Notes under the pieces: generated by a model
What the model was told of the DNA's origin: nothing
Databases searched by the model: none
The model's input: only the letters and a program-made list of their open reading frames with translations
Made by a program: the position numbers and the translations under genes
Origin: Polyporus tsugae
Lineage: Eukaryota; Basidiomycota; Agaricomycetes; Polyporales; Polyporaceae
Reading direction: 5' to 3'
DNA length: 64,000 nucleotides
NCBI GenBank assembly: GCA_024305745.1
Contig: JAHRBS010000014.1
Coordinates: forward strand, 1,433,501 to 1,497,500
In this document: positions 43,406 through 54,710 of the stretch, in pieces
Position numbering within the stretch: the first letter of the stretch is position 1
Layout of the letters: every line of letters starts with the position of its first letter

Positions 43406-45040
43406 ATGAAGTTGACCTTCCTGCTCATCGCCCTGACCGCCACCTCTGCTGCTCAGGCATCCTGGTGGAGCGGCAACAATGAACCAGCAGGTACGCCCTC
43501 ATATCTACGTTTGCGACTTTCATTCGAACGTTGTTTCCACGCTTCACAGAATACACGACTTGGTCGACGACAGAGCTCCAAAACTGGCTCGATGCCCACA
43601 ACATCCCCTATCCTTCCCAATCCCCTTCCGCGGCTGACCTTCAAGCTGCCGTAAAGGCCCACTGGGACTCCGCCTTCTCCTGGTCCTCGGATCAGTACGG
43701 CAAGGCTCAAGTCGCGTTCGCCAACCTTAAGGGCGATGCTTTCGACACCTGGGACGAATCGCGCCTGCGTGAGTTCCTTCTTGAGCAAGGCGTCGTCAAC
43801 CCCTCTGGCCCGCGCGAGCAGCTCGTGCTCCTCGCGAAGCAGAAGTGGCGGCAGTACTCCTCCATGGCGAGCGTGTACAGCAAGACCGCCTCACGCAGCG
43901 CCAGCTCCCTCTCGAGCTCCGCCTCCAAGCAGGCGAGCACGGCCATGTACGGAGACTCGTGGTACCAAGCGTCTAAGTCTGCTTCCTCGGTCATGGCACA
44001 GGCAACCAATAACGTCGGCAAGACGTTGGACGATACGAAAGACTATATTTACTCGTCGTGAGTGCTATGCGCCATGACCCACCTTGATCCGTGCGTTGAC
44101 AATCTTGCAGCTGGGATGACAACCGTATCCGTGCATACCTCGAGGAGCATGGCGTGGCCGAGCCTCCCGCTACACCTCGCGAGAAGCTCCTGGCGAGGAT
44201 GAAGGAGACGTATGCCGCCACCACGACCCCCGTCTGGAAGGTCTGGTCGGACTCTTACATCCACCAGTGGCTCGTTGACCACGGGATTCCCAAGGACGAG
44301 GTCACGAAGCGCCACGAGGACCTCGTGAAGCGCATGCACGCTTACTACTACGACGTCAACGGTAGGGTGTGGGACACCTGGGACGACTCGCAGATGAAGG
44401 CATGGCTCGTCGCGCACAACATCGTCAAGTCGGACGCCCAGCTCCAGCGCGAGAAGATGGAGAAGCTTCTCGCGTACGTCTATGTCGAAGTTGCCGTTGC
44501 CCGCTCTCAGCTAACGCCCAGTACACCATCTACAGGGACAACTATGTGCACGCGTACGACACAACGTGGAGCGCGTGGAAGGACTCGGACATGCGCCAGT
44601 GGCTCGTCGAGCATGACTACCTCCGCTCGGACGCGCAGAAGACCCGCGATGAGCTCATCAAGCTCATGCAGGACAAGCACGGTGAGGTGTCCGCCAAGAC
44701 GGTCAGCTACCTCGCCTGGCCTGACGCGCGCCTCCGCGCGTACCTCCGCGAGGTAGGCGTAGCCGAGGACGCTATTCCGAAGGCGCGCACCGATTTGTTG
44801 CAAGAGGTTCGCGTCCGGTGGTATCAGGCGGAGTGGCGCGCGAGCTGGCTGTGGCGCCGTGTGAAGGAGTACTTCGACTCGGGCGTCGAGGTCGCCGAGG
44901 ACAAGCTCGGCATGATCCTGGACATCTTGACGGGCGGCGCGGAGGGCGCGAAGGAGGGTGCGAAGACGGGCGCGAAGACGGGTGCGCACGAGGCGTCGGA
45001 GAAGCATCAGACACAGACGACGGCCAAGGTCGAATTGTGA
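43406..45040 (+). CDS. Secretory-pathway protein with multiple Ish1/HeH-like repeats
   Basis: A signal peptide (MKLTFLLIALTATSAAQA) is followed by at least six Ish1-type helical units, recognised by W-S/D-[ST]-x-L/M-[KR]-x-[WF]-L-x-x-[HN]: WSTTELQNWLDAHNIP, WDESRLREFLLEQGV, WDDNRIRAYLEEHGV, WSDSYIHQWLVDHGIP, WDDSQMKAWLVAHNI and WKDSDMRQWLVEHDY, then LAWPDARLRAYLREVGV. A Ser/Ala/Lys-rich linker sits after unit 2. The C-terminus has the tail GAKEGAKTGAKTGAHEASEK. Introns are at about 43491-43551, 44060-44110 and 44475-44521. S. pombe Ish1 is a stress-induced nuclear-envelope protein (with Bis1); basidiomycete homologues usually carry a signal peptide and are placed in the ER or nuclear envelope. 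It lies between two inverted GH18 genes. Confidence 0.87.
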
Positions 45041-45676
45041 GGTGTCGCCGTCGAACCGCCGAGCCGTTCGTTCCCCCGAGTTTGCCATATCTCCAGCACG
45101 ACTGCCACGACGTTACTTTCCACAAACCATATTCCAAAGTCCATTCCTAACCGACATCTTGATTCGCCTTTGCCGCTTCGATCGCCTGCTTTGTATCCTA
45201 TCCTGCGCCAACTACTATGGACAGTGGAGCAACGTAAATGCCTGGATGTATATTCGATCTTTGTATTGTAGCATATCGCAGTGGTTAATTTCTCTCTTAT
45301 CAATACTCGTTGACTGCAGCCGGAGTCCTTCTAACTGGTTTGTGCAACCGGGGGAAGGCAGAGGCTTGGGTTGTGCCGACATGATCGATCCAGATATCAG
45401 AGATGTCGATACATCACTTCTGCTCTGCTCCGAGTTCCCTCTAGCCTAACGCACCTTGAGCTAGACGAGGACGACACAAGGAACGGCAAAGAAAAATCGA
45501 AATGGACACCGGCTAAAACAGATCATCGTTGCTCGGGACACCTCTCGTTACATGGTCGTGCCTCTTCATGATCATCCGTACTACAGTACTAAAGTTGGTG
45601 AAGAATATGTTTCAAGTCGTAAGGATCGTAAACCGTCGAGTTCTCGCGTCACTTCCTCAACACACAGTGCTTACGC
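45041..45676. other. Convergent intergenic region
   Basis: The stop codons of the Ish1 gene (+) and GH18-2 (-) face each other across about 640 bp. No gene or RNA recognised. Confidence 0.4.
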
Positions 45677-46804
45677 TCAGTGGAAGGTATTACCCTTGAC
45701 CGTCGTGATCCAGGTGGTGTCGGCATGCGGGAACTGTTTTACCATGTCAGCGCTCACACTCGATCCGTGCGCCGACACGGGAGCGTACCTGGAAGGACAT
45801 CACGCCAGCGTTCCAGCCGCCCTGGACGGCCTGCTGGACGCACGTGCTGAGCGTCGCGGGGTCGATGAAGCCGCCGTTGGTCTGATCGGCGGAGCTGCCC
45901 GGCTTGCCGATGACGAGCTTATTGACGTCCACGCCTGACTTCTGGATCTCGAACACGGCGGAGCCACCTGCGGAGTTGAGAAGGCTGTTGCAGTCCTCGT
46001 AGCCCGGGCTCGGCGACTCTGCATGATCATGACCATCCCCCTCAGCGCCAGGTCAAGTTGTCAATGCCGTGGAACCGAAGGAGGACTCACGATTGTAGAA
46101 CTGGATGTTGTACCAGTCGATCAGGCTGCCCACAGTCTTGTCGACGGTGAGGTAGCACCCGCCAGGGCAGAAGCCCGGCTGAAACCACGGCCCAACTGGC
46201 GCATGCGTGAGGATGAACTGGCCCTGGGGCAGCTGCTGCCGGAGCGTCTGGGTGAACGTCGCGAGCCACGCCTCGCCGACACCCTTCTGGCTCGTGACGA
46301 GGGTGATCTCCTCCCAGTCGACGTCGATCCCGTCCAAATCGTGGCTAAGGATGAACTGGCTCATCGTGTTCGCCAGCGCGACGGGGTCCTTACCGCCCGA
46401 GGTCGGCAGGTCCGTCGCGCCGAACGCGGAGGCGACGATGGAGACACCCGCCTGATTGTACTGCTGCTTGAGTTGCTGGCGCTTGGTCGCGTCCAGGTTC
46501 GCCCAGTTCAGGACCTGGTCGTGCGGGCCGTCAGAGAGAAGGAAGGCCAGGTTGCTGCAAGTGCCATGTAAGTAGTTGCCCTCAAGTGTATCCAAAGGGA
46601 TGCTTACACGACGTTGAAGCCCTGAATCTGGTCGAGGGCCGGGAGGACGTCCGGTCCGACGGTCAGGTCGGTGTATAGCACGAACTTGGGCCCAGTCGGG
46701 ACCTGGCCACGGCGTTGGATGGAAGGGGGAGCAGCGCTCACGAACGCAACGGACGCCAGCGCCGAGCAAAGGGTGAAAAGACGCGAGAACGACGGAGTGA
46801 ACAT
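45677..46804 (-). CDS. Secreted glycoside hydrolase family 18 protein, copy 2
   Basis: The start at 46804 gives a signal peptide (MFTPSFSRLFTLCSALASVA) ending SAAPPSIQRR, which looks like a Kex2-type dibasic site. The domain text runs in parallel with copy 1: GPKFVLYTDLTVGPDVLPAL, NLAFLLSDGPHDQVLNWANL, ASAFGATDLP, the catalytic motif LDGIDVDWEE (about 46320), ILTHAPVGPWFQPGF, LIDWYNIQFYN, ESPSPGYEDCNSLL, LVIGKPGSSADQTNGGF, GGWNAGVMSFQ and the final exon FPHADTTWITTVKGNTFH. The Trp after DxDxD (Tyr in copy 1) is the commoner residue in GH18. Fewer introns interrupt it than copy 1: the central exon joins two exons of the paralogue. Confidence 0.87.
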
Positions 46805-47997
46805 CTTCGAAGAATTAACGACCAAAGAACCCTGACCAGAGGGGATAAGAAGTAGAATGAAAAGTCGTGAGGGAGAAAGGAGAGAAAGAGAAAGGTGGAA
46901 ACGATGGATCGTTAGCGGGGTGAGGAACTTTCTAGTCGTTGGTCCACCTCTTTATACCTGTATGACCGTACACGGGCTGTGGACAGCACCGCCGGCAATT
47001 CGATGAGTGTCGTCCTTGCTGCGTGTTCGCCTTGAGAATGGTCGTCAACGGTCATCACCCTCACCGGCTGATATGTTTCATGATCAGCGGCCCGACTCGG
47101 GTTGCAGTTGTGTATCCGGCCTGGGAGGAAAGCGGGAGGATAAATTCGGGTGGCGCGCAGAGTCCATCACTCCGAACGTTTGTTCCATTGGCATCGGAAG
47201 GAACGTTGCGCGACACCTAAGTGGGCGGATGATGAGCGTTCTCCGCCCGTATGTACAGGACGATCGGAAGAAAGCACGCTACGAGTTCAGAATGCTCGTG
47301 GCATTCACGCGCACCCACACCAAAACGACGTCCGAGATGGCTTACCAGTTGTGATCCCGTCCTGAGGCAATGCCTTGCGATATAACTTGATCATGTTGAA
47401 CAAGCCAATGTAGCTGCGTGCGTTTCAACCACCTTCAAATATCAGTTGACCGCTTTGAATCACAACGGCATCGAGGCAGGTGCGATCGCACCACTACCAG
47501 GTGGTCGGCAACACATCGAATTCACATTCCGACTTGAAGCGAATTTGATGATCCAGGTCGTGTACACTGTACAGGCGCAGTTTCTTTGCAAGCGACGACG
47601 TTCATCAACCGGCGGGCCGCACGATCTGGCCTGTTTCACTGGTCACGAATCGTTCAAGAAACTGAGTCCCAACACAGCGGACCCTGCACGGAAAGTTGAA
47701 AGAACTCCATTTCAGTCTAGACCCCAGCACACCAGCACGCGATGCAATCGTGTTACACACCTCGGTTGAACAGCCAAAACGATGTGTAAGCACCGTCTCA
47801 GGCTCGTGCTCACCTCAACTGTCGAACGTCCAGTTGCAACTGGCTCCCGCACGCTAGCAGTGTACAACAAACTTCATCGGCAACATCACAATGTACCATA
47901 CAGCCCATCCACTTCGTAGTTCGTAATTCGACATTCCAAGGTCATCGGGTAGGCGCTGCGCCCATCCTCCTCGTACCTTACCTCGTCCACATGGTGT
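46805..47997. other. Intergenic, 1.2 kb, GH18-2 promoter side
   Basis: A TATA-like TTTATACC (about 46951-46958) lies 150 bp upstream of the GH18-2 start on the minus-strand side. The rest holds only short open frames of no known family. Confidence 0.4.
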
Positions 47998-50475
47998 CTA
48001 CACCAAAGGGCGGGTCCTATAGAGCAGCACGTACGCCGATGCGTCCTGTCCGCCGCCCGAAAGCGTTTCGAGCTTCTCGGCGGGGAAGATCGAGACCTTG
48101 TCGTCGTCAAACTTGTACCAGTCCTCATCGTCCTCATCAGGGGTGGGGCCTTGCGCGACGCCTGAGCCGGATGCGGACGGCGAGCTGTGCAGCGCGCGCT
48201 TCTTGACGAAACCAATGTAGTGCCCGGCGTCAGCCTCCGCGCCTTTGTGCGTCACGATCGCTATTTACAAGAACATGGGTAGGTCAGTGTCCAGGACATA
48301 GCATAATGGATACCGAACAGATGGGCGGAAGATGATCATGACAGAACAGGACAGCCGATGCGCAAGACCCTGCGGACGAGGATGGTGCGCCGCACTGTTC
48401 TATGCCGGTCAAGATGGCGACAGATGGAGACCGACGAGCGGCACAATAGGAACAAAGATAGAAAGTGACAAGGAGGAAGGGACGCACCGACAAGCTCGTA
48501 CTGCCCCGTCACACTTGCACCCACGTCCTTCTTCAGGTCCGGGTGCACGAGCGCATCAAGCTCCTTGCCCTCCCTCTCCCGATACACGCTCTCGTCCTCG
48601 AGCTCCGCGCCAGCGACAGCCTTCCCCTTCTCGCCCTCGCCCTCTCCCTCTGGCGCGGCAGCAGGAGCAGACGAGGACGCAGCGGGTGTCGCCGCCGTAG
48701 TGGACGAGGATGCGTCGCCCATCTGGACGTCACCCTCCTTGTCCTTCGCGGGCTGGGCCGTCTTGGTGCGCTTGCGGACCTTGCGGCGCTCGGCGCGCTC
48801 CTTCTCGAACTCCTTGAGCTTCCTGCTGATGGGCAGGAGCTTCTCCTTGAGCTCTGACGTCGCGATGTCGAGGGCGTCATATTCGGTCGGGAACTTCACT
48901 CTCCGCTATCGAGATAATATTGTATTACGTTGTCGAACAATGATGCCGCGCATATAGTCAGCGTGGCAACGAAGAAAGAGCGGCAGGCAGAGGCGTACCA
49001 TGATTTTCGCCTTCTTCGAGATATCGCGCTTCCACGCGAAACGCACCATGTGGACGGTGAGGTACGAAGGAAGGCGAGAAAGGCGCTGGATTGAGGTGTA
49101 GAGAGCTTCCCGACCTAACGAAGGCGATTGCTTCTCGATCTCGCCGTCAAGGGCCTAATGTTTCAGTAAGTACCCAGCGAGAGCAGCACTCGTAGGCGAC
49201 GACGCACCTCCATGATACCTTGTTGCAGGTAGTTTACTGTTAGGGAAATGTTGCACGAAATCTTGAGCGCCTTCTCGAAGGCCACAGACTCAGGCTCTTC
49301 TGATGCTTCGGTTTCCTTCAGTTTCAATCTAGAACCAGGGGTATTTAATGGGTGCGCCTTGCTACGCGAGCCAAGAACGACCTACGTTCGCCGAACCTCC
49401 CCAGTCATGTACTGCTCTACGAACTTGCCGGCCGCTGCGGAAGAGTCTGATGATGGAAGGCCCTGGACGTCCCTTAGCGAGTTCGTCAACTGTACCCAAC
49501 ATTCTTCCGCGTCTATTGCGATGTTAGCATGCTCGCAAAGACAACGACATACAACACAATCATTCAGATGCCTACCTTGCTGAGCGTAACCGCCACCTGC
49601 GAGAACCTTGAAAGGCGAAACCGACGCAGGAGCGACCTCGCCAAATTGCGGAACAGCTTGACGAAGTGCAGACAGGAAGGTGGTGGGTACGACACTATCC
49701 GTTGTGTTCGCCATGTCTGAGTACAGGCTGCGGAGCGCCGTGGGCAGGCCCGGAGGAGCAGATCTATCGAGGAAACAGAGGATCGGGTCCTGAACGAAAA
49801 AATGTGGAAGATGAAGGAAGAGAGGCGTACTTTTGGAGAGCGGTTTGCAATTCCGGAATGGCACGCATGGCCTGGAGGGTGGCGTTCATATAGCAGGTGT
49901 TGCCCAAGTTCTTAAGTCCGACGGGTAGAGAAAGCTGCAATATCCAAGGACATAAGCGGCGGGAAAACACGCGAAAGAAGCGTTAGACTCACTGCTTGAG
50001 CTAGAGAAGTATCGTCCATGTCTGGATCGTCGTGCGTTGGGTTTCCATACCTTATTCTGCTTTCACGACCGAGGACGCACCTTCTAAGAACTGAATTGGT
50101 GTCGATGGAGGTTTTGGAAGCTCTCCCGCAGCGCCGATTACCATGAATGTCTGGCCCTGTTCGTATCACGACGATTTAGCGTGGTAGACACGGAACACAA
50201 TCAGGACCTAATCTGACATCCTTGGGGCCTACTTTCCGCCAATCTGTATCGTCCTACGCACGCATATGAAAGACTGTTAAGAGCCAGGGATGTCAGGAAC
50301 AAGGAAGAAAGCGTGCCTTGAGGATTCCGCCCTTGACCATGACCTTCATCCGGTCTGGCGGAACACCTGTCACCTGGTAGACTGCATCCTTGAACAAAGT
50401 CGGGGGCTGATCGGGGTTGAGCTGGACATCGTGGACCTTTCCGGCGTGCTTTATTTTGACGGAGATGGGAGCCAT
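47998..50475 (-). CDS. UBP6: Proteasome-associated ubiquitin carboxyl-terminal hydrolase, UBP6/USP14 type
   Basis: The start at 50475 opens an N-terminal ubiquitin-like domain (SVKIKHAGKVHDVQLNPDQP, then VTGVPPDRMKVMVKGG). After short exons comes the Cys box LKNLGNTCYMNATLQAM (about 49870-49920). The middle exons include the USP finger region and a Lys/Glu-rich segment with LKEFEKERAERRKVRKRTK. The His box is GHYIGFVKKRALH followed by WYKFDDDKVS and AYVLLYRTR at the end. Catalytic Cys and His are therefore visible, and the order Ubl-USP is diagnostic. Known role: docks on the 26S proteasome base and removes ubiquitin from substrates. The loop between the His and WYKFDDD boxes is Ser/Gly/Asp-rich, as in other fungi. 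It shares a 298-bp promoter region with the BAP31-like gene. Confidence 0.93.
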
Positions 50476-50773
50476 TGTGTGTCGTTAAGTGGTCGTACAA
50501 GTACAAGGAAGATGTAGGAGGGCAAGAGTGGAAGCAGCGTTTTTGTCGACGCGTACGCGCACCGCGAAGAACAGATCTCGATGACAAATCTGCTCGCCCA
50601 ATATGGCGGGAGGGTCCGGCCCGGAGCCCCTGGCCCCCATCCATGACGTCGTGGCGGGCGACGTGTCTGGTCGCTGTGGCCATGCGTCTACCCGCCCTCA
50701 CTCAAATACGTCCACCATCTTCTGCTCCTCCTCAACCGTCCGCTTCATCTCACTCCCAAGACCTCAATCCAAG
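50476..50773. promoter_or_regulatory. Bidirectional promoter UBP6 / BAP31-like gene
   Basis: Only 298 bp separate the two divergent start codons. A proteasome-linked deubiquitinase and an ER membrane chaperone sharing a promoter would fit a common proteostasis response, but no Rpn4-type or HSE element was identified with confidence. Confidence 0.5.
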
Positions 50774-51713
50774 ATGACCGTGTAGTACGTGCCACATTCT
50801 TGTCCTAAGTTGCCAGCCGAACTCAATGACGCCGCCCCTTGTCGGTCCGTTTGCCAGCTACACCCTCACCTTTCTCATCCTCGCGGCTGAGATGGCCACT
50901 TTCCTCCTTCTGGTCGCACCTCTTCCCCACGTCGTCCGCAAGAAGCTCTTCTACTTCCTCTCAGAAAGCGCATATGTCGCCAAGTTTGCGTATGGCGTAA
51001 AAATAGCATTCATGTGCGTCCCCTGTCCCTTTGTTAAAAGCCCGGGCCTGACCGTGCATCACAGATTTATCGCGATTCTGTTCGTCGACGCAGTACAGAG
51101 GATGTGGAGGGTGACGGCCGAGGTTGACCTCTCCAAAACGTCCCAAGGCACCGCGGATTTCCGCTCAGAGACCAATTTGGCCGCCCGCAAGTTCTAGTAC
51201 GTGACCCGCCGTTTTCTCGAGTTACATGTGGCTGATCGTCTCTCGTAGCGCACAGCGCAATACCTATTTGACTGGTTTCTGCCTATTCCTCTCCCTTGTC
51301 CTCACGCGGACCTTCAGCATTGTTCTCGACCTTATCCAGACTCAGGAGGAGTACGCTAAGTTGAAGCAGAGTGCGGTGTGTATCTACACGTCGCTTTTCT
51401 ATGTCTCCAGATCCTCACTGTCAACGTATGCTGTGTCGGCCAGGGAGGTAAATCTGCTGGTGGCGATCAAACCAAGCAGATTGAAGAACTCAAGACGAAG
51501 CTCGCAGCGGCAGAGAAGAAGGCAGCTGATTACGGTCAGTCCCATAATCCCTCAAGTCCTCCTCCATTTTTACTGTACCTTCAACTCGACTCATGGTTGG
51601 ATTCGACAGATATCGTGAAGAAGCAGGCCGAGCAGAACGCCAAGGAGTACGACCGCCTCGCTACCGAGTTCAATGCCAAGACAGGCAACATTTCCGACAA
51701 GCGCAAGGACTGA
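50774..51713 (+). CDS. BAP31/YET-family endoplasmic reticulum membrane protein
   Basis: Exon 1 is only 11 nt (50774-50784, ATG ACC GTG TA), joined to an acceptor at about 50859 to give MTVYYTLTFLILAAEM, the standard BAP31 opening. The start was chosen for this reason. TM1 continues as ATFLLLVAPLP, then VRKKLFYFLSES; TM2 FIAILFVDAVQRMWRV; TM3 YLTGFCLFLSLVLTRTFSIV. The cytoplasmic C-terminal part is a coiled coil (KQIEELKTKLAAAEKKAADY, then NAKEYDRLATEF) ending SDKRKD, a Lys-rich tail like the KKXX-type retrieval signals. Known role: ER membrane chaperone and sorting factor near the translocon. Five to six exons with small introns. Confidence 0.9.
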
Positions 51714-52120
51714 GCGCTGAGCTCTTACTTCATGAATACCATGCGGCGTTCGCTCTGCATTGGTACATGGTTTTTGGTTTAGGTAGCAGTCGATGATGGC
51801 AACGGACTACGGTAGTGACCTGTACAATGTGTTTTCGCTAATGCGTGTCCCTGATTCCGACTCGGAAATCATCTCACGCGATCCTTGCACGATCCTTAAC
51901 CCTCTCGTGAATTTTTTTCGCATCCAGTGATGTTTCCACGGCGAAGTTCTGCGTCGGTGTACGAAGTGATATCGTCGCATGGCCACTGAGCTGGTTGCAG
52001 ACTTTCATCTCCTACGCACAACACCTGGAAAGAGAATGTGCAACACACTTATGCTTGGCCCTGGAGGTTGAATCCTCTGGGCAGCAATATGTCAATGCTG
52101 TTGAATGAACGGAAAAAGAA
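51714..52120. other. Intergenic, 3' of the BAP31-like gene
   Basis: No gene seen in this 0.4 kb. Confidence 0.4.
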
Positions 52121-52206
52121 TGAACCCTACCCGATTTGAACGGATGACCTTGAGGAAACCGACCGGCTGGCTGGAATCTCACGCGCTACCGCTGCGCCAA
52201 GGGTTC
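52121..52206 (-). tRNA. tRNA-Trp (anticodon CCA) with a short intron
   Basis: Read on the minus strand: acceptor stem GAACCCT pairs fully with AGGGTTC; D-arm GCGC-AGCGGTA-GCGC; A box TGGCGCAGCGG; anticodon-stem start TGAGA with loop TTCCAG giving CCA after U33; about 14 nt of intron after position 37; stem end CCTCA; variable loop AGGTC; T-arm ATCCG-TTCAAAT-CGGGT containing the B box; discriminator A. One A-C mismatch closes the anticodon stem. A canonical intron position supports a real gene. It sits between the BAP31-like and GNAT loci. Confidence 0.72.
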
Positions 52207-53275
52207 TCAAATCCGAGGATTTTGAGTTTCTGTTAGTGGGTTTATTGGCAGCGACGCTCCTTTGTTGTGTTCAAGTTGACTTGGAGTGACTCGGCAGCAC
52301 CGGGATCTGCCCGAAAACGCTCTGCCAGCAGTCCTACTGAACACTCCTTCTAATGCTAGTGGTATGACAACAGTCGATGGCCATTGACACGGAAGTAACG
52401 TATTGATTGAGAAGGCAATCACGACGGCCAACGACGGTCACTGGCACTCGACTCAGCTCGACCCAAGTCGATAAGGGGCCTCAGTTCGCGTATCGTCCTG
52501 CTGCGTCTTTCAGCGGTCCGACGAGCTCTCTGTACGTCTCCGTTTCACTGCCCATCCAGACGCTAACTAAGCACACACCCTTCCGCCAGACTCGAAACTC
52601 ATCGCGTCATATACCTCGCAGCCTCTCCTGTCCAAGTCCACATTGGCATCGTCTTGACATGTAAAGACGGTCCGAACGACCTCACTGAATCAGATCAACC
52701 GCCTCCTCTTCGGATATACAACACATCGACTCCCACAAGTCCCACGCGAGCCGGGGTATTTGACATGGCACTCGTCCCGCGAGATCACGCCTCCTGAGCT
52801 GCGCTCCGTCAATGCAGGTGCGCTCGTGGGCCCCTCAGACTGCTTGCCGCTGCCTGGATGTACACTTCCTCGAAACGTACGCAGACGTGCCGAGTGAATG
52901 CCGAGAAAACGGAGGCCCATCTCGAAGCTTGAGCCCACCTCGCACAGCAATGTGGGGCTCTGAATCACCGCCGATCGGCGTGCGTTCCGTACAGCGAGTA
53001 TGTCCGTACCTTATTTTGTTGATCACCTAGGCTGCTCTCACGACGGGACGACTGATCTCTCGGTATATTCAACGAAGGTACACGATCGTGAATGTTGGTT
53101 TGCCGTCTGGGTCAGAGGCGACTCGGATGAGTATACTTATACTTCGAGAGAACTCACATGGAGCTTCATAAACCGCACTGCACTCGAGCGACGACCACAG
53201 TAGGTTCAGGTCCGTCTCACCTTCAATCCACCCACTATCACCGACACCTACGCGACCAGGGATACATTCTCCTTC
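52207..53275. other. Unresolved interval upstream of the GNAT remnant
   Basis: Scattered gene-like pieces occur on the plus strand, for example YLTWHSSREITPPELRSVNAG near 52756 and, in another frame, DVHFLETYADVPSECREN near 52860. They look like parts of one protein separated by a frame change, suggesting a decayed gene. I do not recognise the family. Confidence 0.3.
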
Positions 53276-53855
53276 GTGCCTCCGTGTCCACTGCCATCCG
53301 CCCAACACCGCATCTACCAGGCATCCACCTCCGACATCGAGTCGCTCATCCCATTCTACACGGCCCTCTTCGACTCTGAGCCAACACCGGTCAGCCCACA
53401 GACGCCATCACGAAGGTCCTGGCTGCCGACCACATGGGCCTCATCTGGATCTGTCCCACGAATGGCGTCCTGTCTGCGTTCGCCAAGCTCGGGCGCGTCA
53501 CGCCGAGGACCTTCACCATCCGCGCCGTGTACGTCCCGCCAGAGGATCGCCAGCGCAGCGTCGTGAAGGCGATAGTCCGCGCCATCTCGCGGTACTACCT
53601 AGGACTGGGCGTGACGGACCTGGCGTCGGTCCCGCCCGGCCCTCCGCCGGAGGGCGTGAAGGACCAGATCAAACTGAACGTTCTGAACACGTCTTCCGAG
53701 GCCGTGTATCGCGTCTGGGTTTCTTGCTTCCTGACTAGTCTCAGGGTGACGGCGGCGTCCTCACGGAGGGGATCGACCCGGCTACGGGCCCTCGGGGATG
53801 GTACAGAGCGATATTGCGAGAAGTGGAGCCAGAGCCTGCCAACGCTTCTGCCTAG
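53276..53855 (+). pseudogene. GNAT-type acetyltransferase fragment, frameshifted
   Basis: The N-terminal part is RIYQASTSDIESLIPFYTAL followed by FDSEPTPV. The next homologous piece, TDAITKVLAADHMGLIWICP, is in a different frame (shift at about 53393-53400). The core then reads GRVTPRTFTIRAVYVPPEDR, SVVKAIVRAISRYYLGLGV (acetyl-CoA-binding strand and helix region), then LNVLNTSSEAVYR. After another frame change comes LTEGIDPATGPRGWYRAILR and the stop at 53855. The order matches fungal GNAT proteins in which each motif is usually continuous; here the segment between the first two pieces is also shorter than expected. Either a pseudogene or a gene with sequencing indels. Confidence 0.55.
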
Positions 53856-54710
53856 GTGCGCACAGACGATGGAGTGCTCTGCCCTACTTCAAAGCTAATA
53901 ATGTCTTCATAACTTGTTTTCAAGTTGAGAAGGTGGAGGGCATAAGAATTAGTAACCGCTTTCGATCCCTGATATCTAATTACAACACAATTACTGTCAC
54001 AGGTTCTTCATAGAGGCTCTCTCCACCATCCGCTACTACCACTGTTCTCCAGTGATCCGGCGATAGTACGATGGCTGTACGACTGCACGACAGAGTAGAC
54101 CAGTAGTAGTAGCCTCAGGCTGAACACCTCCTTTTACTTACTCGCCGTGTGAGATTCGAGCATCTGATTTCCTCTGTAAAAAGAACTTGGAGTATGATGT
54201 ATGCACATGTGTGGCATCAACCTCCGAGCGAGTTCAAGTTTGGAATCGAGCCTGAGAGAGGGAGGAACTTGAACCTACTTCGGCTGAGAAGCGTCTTGGA
54301 CTCTCCGGCCCGGTCGGCTGTCACCATGTACTGAACGCCAACGCCACGCCGACGTAGGCGCTTCTCGAACTCATCAAGGTCTTCTCGTCCGCGGTGTCAT
54401 CAAGCTCGTACCCATCCGGTGAGTATATTCATGCGAAATAGAGTCAATCCATGGATTTAGTATCCGACATAGTAAACGCATACCAGTATTTTAGGCACAA
54501 GGGTCTCTCGTTGACCAGCTGTGGGCCTCGCGACTCCGAGTCGGGCCCGAGTCCCATTCGGTCATCATCCCGGTAGCCAACAACCAGTGGATCCGGACTG
54601 TTTACGGCTATTAGGGAAGCCAACAAATTGACTCGCAGAAATGTGAGAAATCTACTTGTATCGATATTGGTCAAGCTGACCCGCCAAGTTTGTCAGCATT
54701 CAACTGCGTA
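53856..54710. other. Intergenic between the GNAT remnant and coiled-coil gene
   Basis: About 850 bp without a recognised gene. An open frame at 54149-54334 begins with MRFEHLISSVKRTWSMMY but has no known domain. Confidence 0.4.

Noticed and set aside
47446..47769. 107-codon frame between GH18-2 and UBP6
   Set aside because: Non-ATG start, no domain, and no splice or promoter context.
48465..48957. Plus-strand open frames opposite UBP6 (128-130 codons)
   Set aside because: Mirror frames of the GC-rich, Glu/Lys-rich UBP6 coding exon.
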